From Gracilaria gracilis (Eukaryota; Rhodophyta; Florideophyceae; Gracilariales; Gracilariaceae), in contig JARGSG010000068.1 of assembly GCA_030374805.1 (NCBI GenBank), forward strand, positions 124,001 to 188,000: a DNA stretch of 64,000 nt. Reading direction: 5' to 3'. Shown piece after piece: positions 33,401 through 43,514 of the stretch. The first letter of the stretch is position 1. Every line of letters begins with the position of its first letter. Position numbers and translations under genes: made by a program. Below the pieces are notes generated by a model, which did not search any database, was not told the origin of the DNA, and saw only the letters and a list, made by a program, of their open reading frames with translations.

Positions 33401-34947
33401 TTTGAGTGACCACAGACATGTTTGTGCACCTTATCCACGATCTTTTTTAGATCCTTCCATGGTCTATCAGAGGTATCACCATCCAGATGAGCCGTTGCGC
33501 AAAACAACGCAGTCTCGTGTTCGGCTGTAAGTTCGGGTTCGTGGAAACTGAACACTGCGTATGGAATGTAGGTGTGCAAATCTTTGTCCACCAAAGTGAT
33601 GTGGCCTTGTCCCTGGTCATCTTCATCGGGAGGGAGTTTCAGGACATTCTGGTTGACGCGAAGAATGTCACAATCATTGGTGACGTTTCGCCCAACAACC
33701 CACTGGGAGGATCCGTCGATTACCAAGTGTCGAATATGCACAGTTCTTCCTTCGTCCGTCTTCGCCTTCAGCATCACTGAACCAAGGATCTTCCTTGCCG
33801 GGCTTTTGTGTTCGCCCTTTCCATATTGCCAATACGGTCTGTCGGCAACCGCCTCCGGTATTTCATCGAGGCTTCCATTCCAATCAGGGCAAACGAATTT
33901 TGCAATCAGCTTGAGCTCAACCTGTCCAATACCACTGTATGGTGCTGCGTTGTCGAGGAGCGGTCCTACGAAATCTTCAACTACCGTTGAATTCATTGCA
34001 CGTAGATGTCCCATGTTAAAAGTTAAAACGTTGTTCTTTTCTTTGCTTGCGTTGACCGGGGCATCTAATGCCTTGAATCCTGGTTTCAGCGAACCATCTC
34101 GGTTGTGATCCAGATACCAATGTCCATACTTCCGACACTTCTTGCACTGCGTTCTTCCCTTCAATTCGGCGATCTGCTCAGGGGTCTTGTGCTGGTTCTG
34201 ATTTCCGATAGTTCTCTCTCGAGTACCTCTACTGTTGCTGCTTCGATACGTGTTCTGCGCCGAGTTTGCTGAAAGAGTGTTCGACGACTGTTCCCTTCCA
34301 GAATTCTTCATCTTGTCGCACTGCCTGCGTACGGAAGCGATCGATGAGTACGACACCGCCTTCAAATAGTCATTTGTAGTAGATGTCTGAGTGAGACTCG
34401 CTTCACGTGGAGCACAATTTGCTAAAACGGACACTCTTTGGTTGTTATCGACATCTGAATTTGCTAGTAAAGCGAAAGCCACAAGCGCATCTGATAGCTT
34501 TGCTTCGGGACCATGGGCGTTGAGTCTTGAAACTTGCGCTTGGAACCTGGATTCAAAATTCTTAAAGCTTTCGTTGTGGTTTCGCTTCGTGTTCAACAGT
34601 GAAAGGAAATCCTGAAAGACATCCGACACTACGGCGAGTGGATCTCTCTTGTACAATGCTTCCACAATTGCATCCACACCCTTCACTGATTTGACTGTTT
34701 CCTCTGGAATTGCCTTTCAGAGGTCCTTTGCACGTCCGTACAGTTGTGATTGCAGCATTATTCCACGAGCTTCTTTTGGAATCTTGTTACTGTTCGAGTC
34801 CGCCAGCGTGTCGTGAAAAGCTTGCCATAGCGAAACGGCGTCCGCATATTCTTCCTGGTTTCCACGTCCATCATTCCACGGAACGGTTCTGATATCCCAT
34901 GAAAAACGGGGCCTCGACGGCAGATGGTTCGAGCTTTCTGGGCCCAT
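30403..34947 (-). pseudogene. Copia-2 Gag-Pol polyprotein with Tudor-like domain, two in-frame TGA stops
   Basis: From the ATG at 34947 one frame of 1515 codons runs to 30403. Gag includes a knuckle C-K-K-C-R-K-Y-G-H-W-Y-L-D-H (about residue 268; the last ligand is His, not Cys). The protease site reads L-D-N-A-A-P-Y-S-G-I-G (about 331), D-N-A in place of D-S/T-G. Integrase has H-x3-H and C-x2-C, then C-V-D-H, Y-D-Q-A-F and N-V-L-E-S. A region at about residues 882-930 resembles a Tudor/PDS5-like fold (V-Y-W-P-M-D-K-T-F-Y-A-G, H-Y-T-D-G-D-K-E). RT has K-I-D-F-K-S-A-F and V-V-D-D-I; RNase H has S-D-A-S, S-A-E-T-L-A and A-D-P-L-T-K. TGA codons lie at 34717-34719 and 32602-32604. Confidence 0.88.
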
Positions 34948-34950
34948 AAC
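34930..34950 (-). promoter_or_regulatory. Primer-binding site for a 5' half of initiator tRNA-Met, overlapping the gag start
   Basis: On the minus strand, GTTATGGGCCCAGAAAGCTC directly follows the LTR. Its complement (GGGCCCATAAC with a pyrimidine-rich lead) matches the anticodon arm of eukaryotic initiator tRNA-Met. Drosophila copia is known to prime from the 39-nt 5' half of that tRNA. The ATG in this site (34947-34945), complementary to the CAU anticodon, is also the first codon of the open gag frame. Confidence 0.75.
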
Positions 34951-35334
34951 AATGTAAAGTCGGGTACAAGAGGTTGGATTGGTTGAAACAGAGTTTATTG
35001 TTCGTTGTTTCCGGGCTGTGAGTACCGGGGTCTTGTCTGTCTGCTTGAGTAGAAATGCAAGAGAACTGTACTGAGTTGTCTCCTTAAATACCCTTCGCGC
35101 ACGCTCTGGCGTAATGCAAGTAGTCGTGCAACGCACACGTAATCGTTGCTACGTAATGCCTCTCCGTCTCTCCTAGTACGTCTGATATTATTCTGCAAAG
35201 TGCAAGTATCCAATGCAACTCTCCTAGACCATTGCACTAGACTTATGCATCGTGCAAACATTAATGCAAGTATTTCGCTTTGCATTGCAAGTGCAAATGC
35301 ACTGCAAATGCACAATCAATGCTTGCATTCCATT
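34951..35334 (-). repeat. 5' LTR of Copia-2
   Basis: 384 bp, matching 29997-30380 with two transitions (a T/C and an A/G). It ends ...CATT immediately before the primer-binding site. A duplicated target TTAGT follows at 35335-35339. Confidence 0.9.
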
Positions 35335-36479
35335 TTAGTTGTTTCAAAGCAGAGGACTTTAAGCGACATATTCAACTATACCTACTGCCCATTCTTCATC
35401 GTTTCAAAGTTAAGAAGGAAATCCTGCATCTCCTCAATGAAACCTCGCATATGGTAACCCTTGTATTTGAGTATAACTGTAGTGAAGAAAACGTCCAACA
35501 GCTTGGCGTGGTTGTGGAGCAGATAAACACTCGTTTTGTTCGACATTTTGGAACTGATTCTTCTTCAGGCTACTGCTCCACGCCAACTACGCATTCGATT
35601 TTGCATCTTCCTGATTTACTTAGGCAGTGTGGTCCCCTGCCGGTACCATCGCAATTTGTTGTTGAACGTTTGTTGGGGGAGATCGGAAGACGTGTTGAAC
35701 AAACGTCGAACATCGCAGCACATCTTTTCCACAAAAACTTCAAGCTCTTCATTCTCACACTTGCCAATGAAGGAATAGTTCCACTTGGTGGCCACTCTGA
35801 TGCATCAATGGATGAGAACTCTGTCATGAATATGACGGCCAGCAACTTTATTATGACCGAGTTCCATACTGGGGCACGATGTCATGGATCAGGAGTGCCG
35901 TATCTCAAATTGAATCGGAAACAGTATGCCGCGGTGAAGAGATTTGTGCAAGAAAATTTTCCAACGCAAGGGAATTCATTTCACGTGCGATCCATGAAAG
36001 AACATAACGCAGCAACACTATCGGGAGAGGCGTGTGAGGTCAAGATAGAGACCTCCGCATCGTTCAAAAGTCGATCAACGAAGTCTCGGAACGCGAGACA
36101 GAAATACTGCATTGCCGCCCATTTTGTTCACGAAGATACACATGCATCAATTCCTGAGTCGCATCAAAGTACGTTAAACGGAGTTGAACATATGTACTAC
36201 GGAGCGGTAAGAAGAATACTTGAATTCGTGCTCGAATTTGAAACAAGGCGCGTAACTGCTGTATTTGTAGATGTGCAGTGGTTCTATGGAATGGTTCAGG
36301 ATGAAAGGTTTGATCTCGTCTACAGCGAAAACCTTCGACAGGGAGAACAGACGACGGAACACGTGCTTTGCATCAAACGTCTGATCGGATTCATCGATAT
36401 CGATCGTCGTCGATACTTCATAGACCCTGCACGAATGCAGGGAAAACAAGTTGCCTTACTGAAAGGCGTCAAAGTTTAA

Positions 36480-37716
36480 CCGATGCTAGGCGCAGAAGTT
36501 TATTTTTCCCTAGTAACAGATGAGTTCAGAGTATGCATTAGCACCATTGAGAAGAGACCGCTATCGTAGTTCCCGGAGATATACTTTTCTCCATACAACG
36601 TATCGCTCGCCGCGCCGGTGCCACGCAACCCGAGCTGGTCACGGACGCGCAAGGGTGGAATAAGTGTGAATGAAAAGGTTGGGGGAGCGGGGGGGAGAGT
36701 AAGACGGGAGGACAGGAAAGGTCTTGGTGATTATCAGAGAATTGCGACGGGTTCGGCGGCAAGCAACTGCAAAAGGCGTAGAGCACCACCACCTCAGTTA
36801 TTGTTCCTCTAATAATGCGATGCACAAGAGTAGCTGTACTGGTGCGTATCGCTGTCGAGAAAATATAGCGAGACTTAATAGTTTCAATATCCAGCGCTCA
36901 TAATGCTCTTGGTTACCAAACATTTCCCCTTAAGAACCAATGAACATCTCAACAGATATGGTGAGTTTGGCTAGTCTTCTCACCAAAGAAGTACGAAAAA
37001 GAAAGTGCCTCAAGACGTCAAAGGAGAGTACCGCAATGGCTCTCGATCCTGGTCTACCCGGTTATCCGACAATGAAGAGTCAGTGAGTCACTTCTTGTCC
37101 CAGCACAGCACCTGATGAATCTTCCTCACATTCGCCACACACCACAACTGTTGATTTGTTCACAGGTTCTTTTCTCCCAGGCACATTTGAGTGTACCTTC
37201 GAAGGGTGACAACATTTCCCATCGGCGCGAGTGGTCCCACTACAGCGCCATGTCAGAGCAGTGTCCGTCTGAAAGCAAATGCAATGGTCAGATTCACTTC
37301 GCCGCACAAGGGTCCATCGATCATCAGATTTGACCCGCACACCCACGCGAACCAAAATTGCGAGGCATAGCTTACGAACAGAAAGGGTCGCAATGGTTAG
37401 TGAGATCTTCTTAAGAGAATTGCGCAGTGTATGGCTGAAAAGTAGATGGCGGTCATGACGTTTGAAGAACGGCTTTGGGCTATCGACAGGAGAGAGAGCG
37501 AGCGCTGCTCTGCGGTTACGACGGTACCCTTTGGCAGTTGGCGACGCCGCAAGTCGCACGTCATATGCTCGACAAGTACAAATTGTACTGTACACGTACC
37601 CAAGGTGTGTATTCTAAACGGATCGTTTCCATGTAAGCCACAAGATATTACGTATATTACGTGATGTGCGTTACGCATGGGAGGCACTGTCGCGGGGAGG
37701 CACACTTGTACAGATT
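36480..37716. other. No supported gene inside the giant transposon
   Basis: Short overlapping frames on both strands (36538-36825, 37080-37744) have no domain. The minus frame at 37397-37744 is not homologous to the glycosyltransferase-like paralogue, so the latter truly loses homology near 37720. Confidence 0.4.
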
Positions 37717-39390
37717 TCAATTTAGTTGCAAAACAAAGTTGCATGGTATTGGAATGTGGTATTTTTTCAGCTGTTGCTCGTTCAGGTACTCCCTTCCTAT
37801 TTCATCTATAACCCACTTCCTCTTAAACAGCCCAGGGTTGTTGTTTCATTGACAGTATTTACGCGGAGAGCAGTACACGTCCTCTTCGTCCACATGTCCT
37901 TCCGAGCCACCACAGCGATACATGATGCCTTTTCCAGGGAATTCGTTCGGAGGGTCGTCCCGCCAGTGGTGCACAAAACACAAAAGATTAGCTTGTTGCC
38001 GAAGAATAGACTCTTCTCGCCCTTGATGCATGATCTGTGCATGAAGTGGCACCCCAGGGTCATGGCGATGACGAAGGCGAACGAGGTGCGCCACTCCAGA
38101 ACCAACCAGAACCTTGGAATCGATCAGACGCGACCTGGTTATATGAGCAGGTTCAATGAGTTTCCAGTCTTTCTCCAACAGCAACACGTATTCGCTTGAG
38201 GCAAGCTCGACCATTCTGGTTATAGCTTTCCCCAATGGCAGATTCTCTGCGAAAACGTGTATTCGACGTTTTTCCTTTGGTATGTCGTTAAGCCGAGGTA
38301 TTTCCTTCAAAAATTGCTTGTCATTCTCTACACCGTTCAGGAAGAAGAGGATTTCCTGCGATTAGTCACGAAGGCCATTGTCAAGCCAGGACTTCATAGA
38401 TTCATATTCATTGTGGAACAGGACGACGATAGACAAAAAAGCTTCATCATATGTTTGGCGCTGTTTGACCATAAAAGAAACATCGGCACGTACTGGTTGT
38501 GCAGCGATATTGACGTCTCCATGCGCAGAATCTGCTGGTTCAGCTCTGACAGGCTCCTTGGCGGTGTTATTTTGTTTCTGGAATGTAGAACGTGCGTCCA
38601 CCATTTCTGCGGACTGCTGCACAGACTCGTGATGTTGCGTTGTATCAGATTGTGTGTTGAGCGTCTCGGACTGTTCCGCGGATTTCTCTGGTTGGGATAC
38701 AGGGTGTGCGTTGACCGCTTGCGCGGTCTGCTCCTCAGGCTCGTTTTCTTGACGTTCAGCATCTGCATTCGGCTTTTGGTCGTGTTCGGCAGGCTGCTCT
38801 TGCTGACCGGCAGAGTCTGTGTCAGCCGTTTGGGCAGCGTCTTGCTCGGAGTTGCGCTGTTGACTTGGAACGTCTATATTGGCATGGTGAGGTGGTATCT
38901 CTGGGACAAGAACGGGCATATGCTGTTTGGTGGACGAAGAATGGTTAGCCACGGGCGAAAAGGGTTGCGAATGAACAGTTGGTTGCAAGGGAGCAATACA
39001 AGCCAGGAATACCACGCCAAACAACAAGAAGACGACGACGGAAAACAGCAAGGCCAAACCAACCAGCGTGATCAAAGCACGCGTCCTCTTGGAGCGACGC
39101 TACTGCAAAATGGGGCGGAACAGCGCGCCGGCGCGCGCTTGAACGCCTGCCAACGAGCGCTTGTCAGAGCCGACGTGCGTGGGCAGCGCATGAAGAGACA
39201 CGGCCGCGCCGCGGTTGACGTGCGGGTGCAGTGGCGGCGGTGGCGCATGGCTCGTCTCAGACAAGCGCGCGGTTCGGGCTGGCTGCGATGCGAGCGCGTT
39301 CGACTGTGCACAGTGTGCAGACGACGCGCGTTGAAGAGCGAAGCGGCGCGCGTGCGACATTGCACGTGATGGCGGCCCGAGCGGCGCCAT
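37717..39390 (-). pseudogene. Membrane-anchored glycosyltransferase-like gene, truncated, three in-frame stops
   Basis: One minus frame runs from an ATG at 39390-39388 to a TGA at 37717-37719. It has a basic/Pro-rich N-terminus, one hydrophobic segment (near 39070-38990, L-V-G-L-A-L-L-F-S-V-V-V-F-L-L-F), a long Gln/Glu/Ser/Pro linker, then a GT-A-like start S-I-V-V-L-F-H-N-E (about 38400), E-N-L-P-L-G-K-A-I, V-L-L-L-E-K-D-W and R-H-R-H-D-P-G-V-P. This is a type II Golgi-style layout. Stops are at 39100 (TAG), 38362 (TAA) and 37846 (TGA, where the paralogue has Trp), with no frameshift. It is about 55-60 percent identical by eye to the divergent gene at 39691 and lacks that gene's second half. 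Substrate unknown. Confidence 0.65.
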
Positions 39391-39690
39391 GTGCAAGTGG
39401 GCGCGCAGGCTTGTGCCGCACTGCGGCGAGTGTGCCGAACTGCTCTGCAGTCAGTCAGTGCTGATCGAGCGCCCCTTCGCGCGTGGCTGTATGATACACC
39501 ATGTCAGACGTGTGAAGCCAGAAGGTAACTGAACAACACAAAACTGATCGCGCGTTGCCTCGCCCCGCAGCCTCCGCACGCACTGCCGTGCCTCGCCGAT
39601 GGCCTTCTTCACCGCGACGCATCGGCGGCCGCCCGCCCGTCATGGGCGCCGACGTAGCTTCGCCTTGGCGCGATCAGCGGTCTCCTCGAC
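39391..39690. promoter_or_regulatory. Shared promoter gap of the head-to-head glycosyltransferase-like pair
   Basis: About 300 bp of GC-rich sequence lies between the two opposed start codons. By position it must have carried both promoters. No clear TATA box is seen. Confidence 0.45.
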
Positions 39691-42158
39691 ATGCCTGCCT
39701 TCTCTGCCGCGTTGCCGCGTCGACGTCCAGTACGCACCGTGGTCAAGGCCATTGCTGCCAAGCGCTCTTCGTTGCGAAACAGCTTTCCGCGTGTCAATCC
39801 CTTCGTTTCGGTGCTGATTGTCAGCGTCCTTGTTCTCGCCTTATTGACATCTTCATTTTCGGTGCTTGGCTCCAAACCAGCGTCGCAGATCTCGGCCGTC
39901 GTGCTTTTTCACGGCGAGTTGAAGTCGTTCCAACATGCGTTGCGGACATGGTACCGAAATCGGCTGCTCGATGCGGTCGATGAGGTGCTCATCCTGGTCA
40001 ATGGTGCTTCATCTCCCGCTTCACGCTCCGCGCTTTCCAGTCACACCATTCCACTTTTCTTTTCGCTTCCGGATGCAAAGCGTCGCATCATTACGTCATC
40101 AGAGAACCTGCCCTTGGGGCTTGCCATCTCTCGTATGGTGCGCGAGGCGCATTCCAAGTAAGTGCTCCTGCTTGAAAAGGATTGGGCTTTAATTGAGAAC
40201 ACCACCACCACCGAGTCGCGTCTCATGTACTCAAAGGAGCTATTGAAATCTAAAATTGCCAACGTCGTCCGTTTCAGACATCGTCATAATCCTGGCGTTC
40301 CGTTGCACGCGCTCATCATGCATTACGGTCGAGAGCAATCCATTCTGACCATTCAGAAGAATCTACTGTGCTATGTCCACCACTGGCAGGCCCATCCCCC
40401 GTCCATGTTCCCTGGCAAGGGCCGAATTACCGAGTGTCCAAAGCCGCCTGCAGCACAATCCGATCATCGAGATACCGTGTATTGCGCTCCTTCCGAATAC
40501 TGTCAGTGGACAAACAATCCATGTTTGTTTGATCGGAAATAATTCATCGCTGACGTCTTAGATGAGTTCGAGAAACAGTACAAAACTGAGCACGCTCAGT
40601 ACGGAGATTCATCTCCCTTTTTGGATGTTGAGTATTACACCAATTGGCGCTCGTACGCCTGGGCCGATAAGAACTTCACAGTTGCTCTGGGAACGGGACT
40701 CTTCAGCCATGATGAGCGACAGGAGCAAAGCTATTCCAATACATTTTGGTACGGTCATTATCGTCTCACTGTTGACCTCGAAGAATTGAGAGATCAGTAC
40801 TTAAAAAACGAGTCTTCGTTCAAAGCTCTCGGCGGCGTGCACCACGATCCAGACAGTCCCTACCCTCTAACTTTGAGGGAAATATATCCTGTTCAATTCG
40901 TGCGCAAGCATCAATGGCCTGATATTTACACTGGCACTCTTGAAGAACGATGATTAACAAACCATATAAGAAGTTCCTTAAGGAACACAGATTATTGACA
41001 GGCGACCAACGCAACTCATCCAAAGCAGAACAAATGAGGGCCAGTTGGATTTCTTGGAGAAACTACGTCACCACCATTCATCGAAAAGTCGAGAAAGCAA
41101 TGCTTTTGGTGCCACCGGAACAGCCTCACGAAATGACCATCACCCTTGTAACGAGCCTGTTAGACATTGGACGGTCTGGTCTTGGTCAGTATGGATACCA
41201 ATTCCGACGAAGCTTCAAAATGTATTTGGACGCCATGCAGAATTGGTTGACTCATGGGTATCCAAAAGTTGTGTATACAACCAGAGAAGTTGCAGATGAA
41301 CTGAGGAAGAAGATGAGTGACGAAGCAAAGAATTCCACCTATTTCGAGTATACAACACGCGAGGAGCTTCGTACAAGATGGCTTGGCCCCGACAAATATG
41401 AATTAGTATAGAAAATCCGGAAGTTGAGAGAATGGCTAGACAGGGCTTCGTGGCTCGAGAATTCTCCACAGGCTGGGTTGGAGGGCTATAATCCTTTGGT
41501 CATGTCCAAGATGTTTATGATGCGACATGTGGCGCGCACCAATCATTGGAATACGACACATTTTTTGTTCTTAGATGCCAAGCACAACTGTCAGAACCCC
41601 AAGGTCATGAACCGTAGGAATGATCATATTATTCGCGCTCACATGTTTGACAAACTGCTCATGACGCATTTCAACTATACTCCAAGCACCGAATTGCACG
41701 GATTTGAGTTTTCGGCCTTCAGTGAGTATTGTAACATAGATAACGCGGCCGAGAGACAGAATGTGAAAGTCGGCCGAGGCGGTATATTTGGGGGTTCGGC
41801 ATTCGTACTGGAATACATTACAGCGATGCATGACGTTATCTTGACCGCAACTCTGCGCGGGGGTTTGATGGGTACCGAAGAGAATGTATTCTCTATCATT
41901 TTGTATCAGGTTCCGCAGTATGTGGATGGCTTTAACAATAACTGGGCGTGTCCAAGCAATGTTGCAAAGGATCATTACTGCGAAGACATGCGGGATCATC
42001 AGGGTTATAATTGTACGATCTTCGAGTGGGTAGCGAGAGACGCTTTAGTTAGTGAATTAGCAGCGGCTGTGCCAGGGAATGGACGAGGGGAATTGAATAT
42101 CACTTCGAGACATGAGACACAGCTACTTTGGTGTTTCACGTCTCGCTGTGACTTTTGA
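39691..42158 (+). pseudogene. Glycosyltransferase-like protein fused to an HtrL/YibB-like domain, broken
   Basis: From the ATG at 39691: a basic N-terminus, a hydrophobic anchor (about residues 38-58), then A-V-V-L-F-H-G-E, E-N-L-P-L-G-L-A-I, V-L-L-L-E-K-D-W, R-H-R-H-N-P-G-V-P, Y-V-H-H-W and C-x-W-T-N-N-P, homologous to the minus-strand gene. The second half (from about 41130) resembles HtrL/YibB putative glycosyltransferases: V-T-S-L-L-D-I-G-R, N-P-L-V-M-S-K-M-F, F-L-F-L-D-A-K and G-I-F-G-G-S-A. Stops are at 40159 (TAA), 40540 (TAA) and 41409 (TAG), with one frameshift at the ATGA overlap 40950-40953. The intact product would be about 820 residues with two catalytic domains in the secretory pathway. 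The homology with the other copy crosses the 40159 stop, so that stop is damage and not an intron. Confidence 0.65.
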
Positions 42159-42788
42159 TTTGCGTTCCACGGGAATTTTTGTGGATCATAATCAAAGGGG
42201 ACGATTAATCCGTGCCTCTGACGCTGAATGAAACTCCTTGAGCACTTTTTCCGAGGGGAGGCAGGTGTAACTCAAGCTCTTCTTCACGCTGTGGCATATT
42301 GCGCGGCTACTACCAAAGGTACATATGTGGGAAACATGGCCAAAGACAGGGTATGTGAACCCTACTAGGACGTGCAGAGCTCACTAAATGAGTTGCATGT
42401 AATATCCCATGGGGTATGTTGTAGACTTTACGAACGACAGAAAGCTGCATATGAGGTTATGATATCACTTTGAGATCGAAAACATTGACATATATATTAC
42501 GTGCATCTACGCGGGGATGCCATGGACAATGTGTATTTACATGTAAGAACAATGAACGTAGTTTGTACACAAGGGAAACAAGTTCTGCTTGCAATACTTT
42601 CGAACAGTGCTTTCCATCAAATCATGCGCATCACGCGATGCTCAGCTCTCCCATCGCGGAGCAACGGCATGTCTTGGTAGTCGGAGAGACCGGCCAGTTT
42701 GCTCTCTCAAGTCTTCGGCATAACGCGAATTGGATCTCTGTCCCACAGTGTTCAAGTTGATAGAGTGAGCGAATGATGTTTGCGCAAA
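42159..42788. other. No supported gene
   Basis: A 630-bp AT-balanced stretch between the 3' ends of the HtrL-like gene (plus) and the CMD-like gene (minus). It is probably the two converging 3' flanks. Confidence 0.45.
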
Positions 42789-43514
42789 TTATCGAACAGG
42801 GGTTTCCAAAGCTCCTGTTTTGTATGGGAAACATTCAAGCCATCGTTGTAGAAAGCCAAATGTGGCTATAACAGATATGAGCTCCATTATTGCTTCCGGT
42901 TCAAACAGTTTGTGCATGACACTAGCCTGTGCAGGTGATATCAGCGGACTAGGCGCAACGTCAGCGTATTTGGAGCATACCTGAGAATTGTTGAGAGCCG
43001 CTTGCACAACTACGTGGGCCAGCAATAGGAAAGCGACTTCTTCTCTGGTAAACGTAGATAAGTCGACATCTCCGTCATCTGCTCTTCCACGGACAGTGTT
43101 GTGTTTGAACACTGAGTAGTTTTCTGGACGTTCCAACTCCACATTGTCATCGTCGGAGTCTTCAAACTCGTTGTTGACAAAAAAATTTAGACCGTTGACG
43201 TCAGGCACTTCCGGATCATCTGTAAGCGCAAAGAGACTGTGAAGAGAGTTCACGACCGCAGGGTTGTGACCTGTCGACACGGTCTTTGAGGTACTGCTGC
43301 TACTATCACACTCCCACCGTATTCGAATGTCAAACTCTTCGTACTGTGGTTGCTGTGGACGGTGCAGAGTTCGCTTGAACGTAGCTCTTCTATCGGAGTT
43401 CTTTCTGGTGAGTATGGCCAGTCCTCTTCTCAGAAGGCTGAGTTCAGATTGCACAAAGCTTTCATCGTCAAATAGTAGTTCCTCCGGATTTGAGTCGTTA
43501 CCATCTTCCAGAAT
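42789..43514 (-). CDS. Carboxymuconolactone-decarboxylase/AhpD-like protein, 5' end unclear
   Basis: The frame is open from 43514 (after a TGA) with no ATG; a GTG at 43454 is the only obvious alternative start. Residues around F-T-R-E-E-V-A-F-L-L-L-A-H and the C-terminal E-P-E-A-I-M-E-L-I-S-V-I-A-T-F-G-F-L-Q-R-W-L resemble the end of AhpD/CMD-like proteins. The CxxC pair of active AhpD is not seen, so a redox function is doubtful. The N-terminal part is acidic and low complexity. The missing start suggests 5' truncation or an upstream exon. It lies near the right end of the giant transposon and is probably cargo. Confidence 0.45.
   Translation of the reverse strand: MLEDGNDSNPEELLFDDESFVQSELSLLRRGLAILTRKNSDRRATFKRTLHRPQQPQYEEFDIRIRWECDSSSSTSKTVSTGHNPAVVNSLHSLFALTDDPEVPDVNGLNFFVNNEFEDSDDDNVELERPENYSVFKHNTVRGRADDGDVDLSTFTREEVAFLLLAHVVVQAALNNSQVCSKYADVAPSPLISPAQASVMHKLFEPEAIMELISVIATFGFLQRWLECFPYKTGALETPVR

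Larger units (their letters stand above)
29997..35334 (-). mobile_element. Copia-2, young Copia retrotransposon nested in the tnp2 gene
   Basis: 5338 bp on the minus strand. LTRs of 384 bp at 34951-35334 (5') and 29997-30380 (3') differ by two transitions by eye. Their ends are AATG...CATT, not the usual TG...CA. Flanks are TTGGT (29992-29996) and TTAGT (35335-35339), a 5-bp duplication with one mismatch. A primer site like that of Drosophila copia abuts the 5' LTR. Gag, protease, integrase, a Tudor-like domain, RT and RNase H form one frame of 1515 codons with just two TGA stops. Confidence 0.9.
28164..36479 (+). pseudogene. tnp2-family (CACTA/CMC) transposase, interrupted by Copia-2
   Basis: The 5' part (28164-29996, 611 codons from ATG) has a charged N-terminus with two similar R-Y-R-W segments, a Cys/His zinc-binding region (C-N-E-G-H...C-P-T-C, about residues 227-250), S-T-D-G-F-E (first catalytic Asp, about 332), F-F-T-A-D-W-P-A-A-S-K (about 420), C-R-F-C and F-P-H-D-V-M-H-L, all typical of tnp2. 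Copia-2 then intervenes (29997-35334). The 3' part (35340-36479) resumes with C-F-K-A-E-D-F and holds a DUF4218-like region (H-S-I-L-H-L-P-D). The two parts are in phase: 1833 plus 1140 bp, giving 990 residues if the element and one target copy are removed. No other damage is seen, so inactivation was recent. Confidence 0.85.

Noticed and set aside
29995-35338. A giant GT...AG intron containing Copia-2 in the tnp2 gene
   Set aside because: GT at 29995 and AG at 35338 exist, but removing 5344 nt shifts the frame of the downstream tnp2 homology. Treating the DNA as an insertion with a 5-bp duplication keeps the frame.
40150-40170. A 5' splice site (AAGTAAGT) explaining the stop in the plus-strand glycosyltransferase-like gene
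   Set aside because: Homology to the paralogue continues directly across the stop (K-stop-V-L-L-L-E-K-D-W against E-Y-V-L-L-L-E-K-D-W), so no intron is present.
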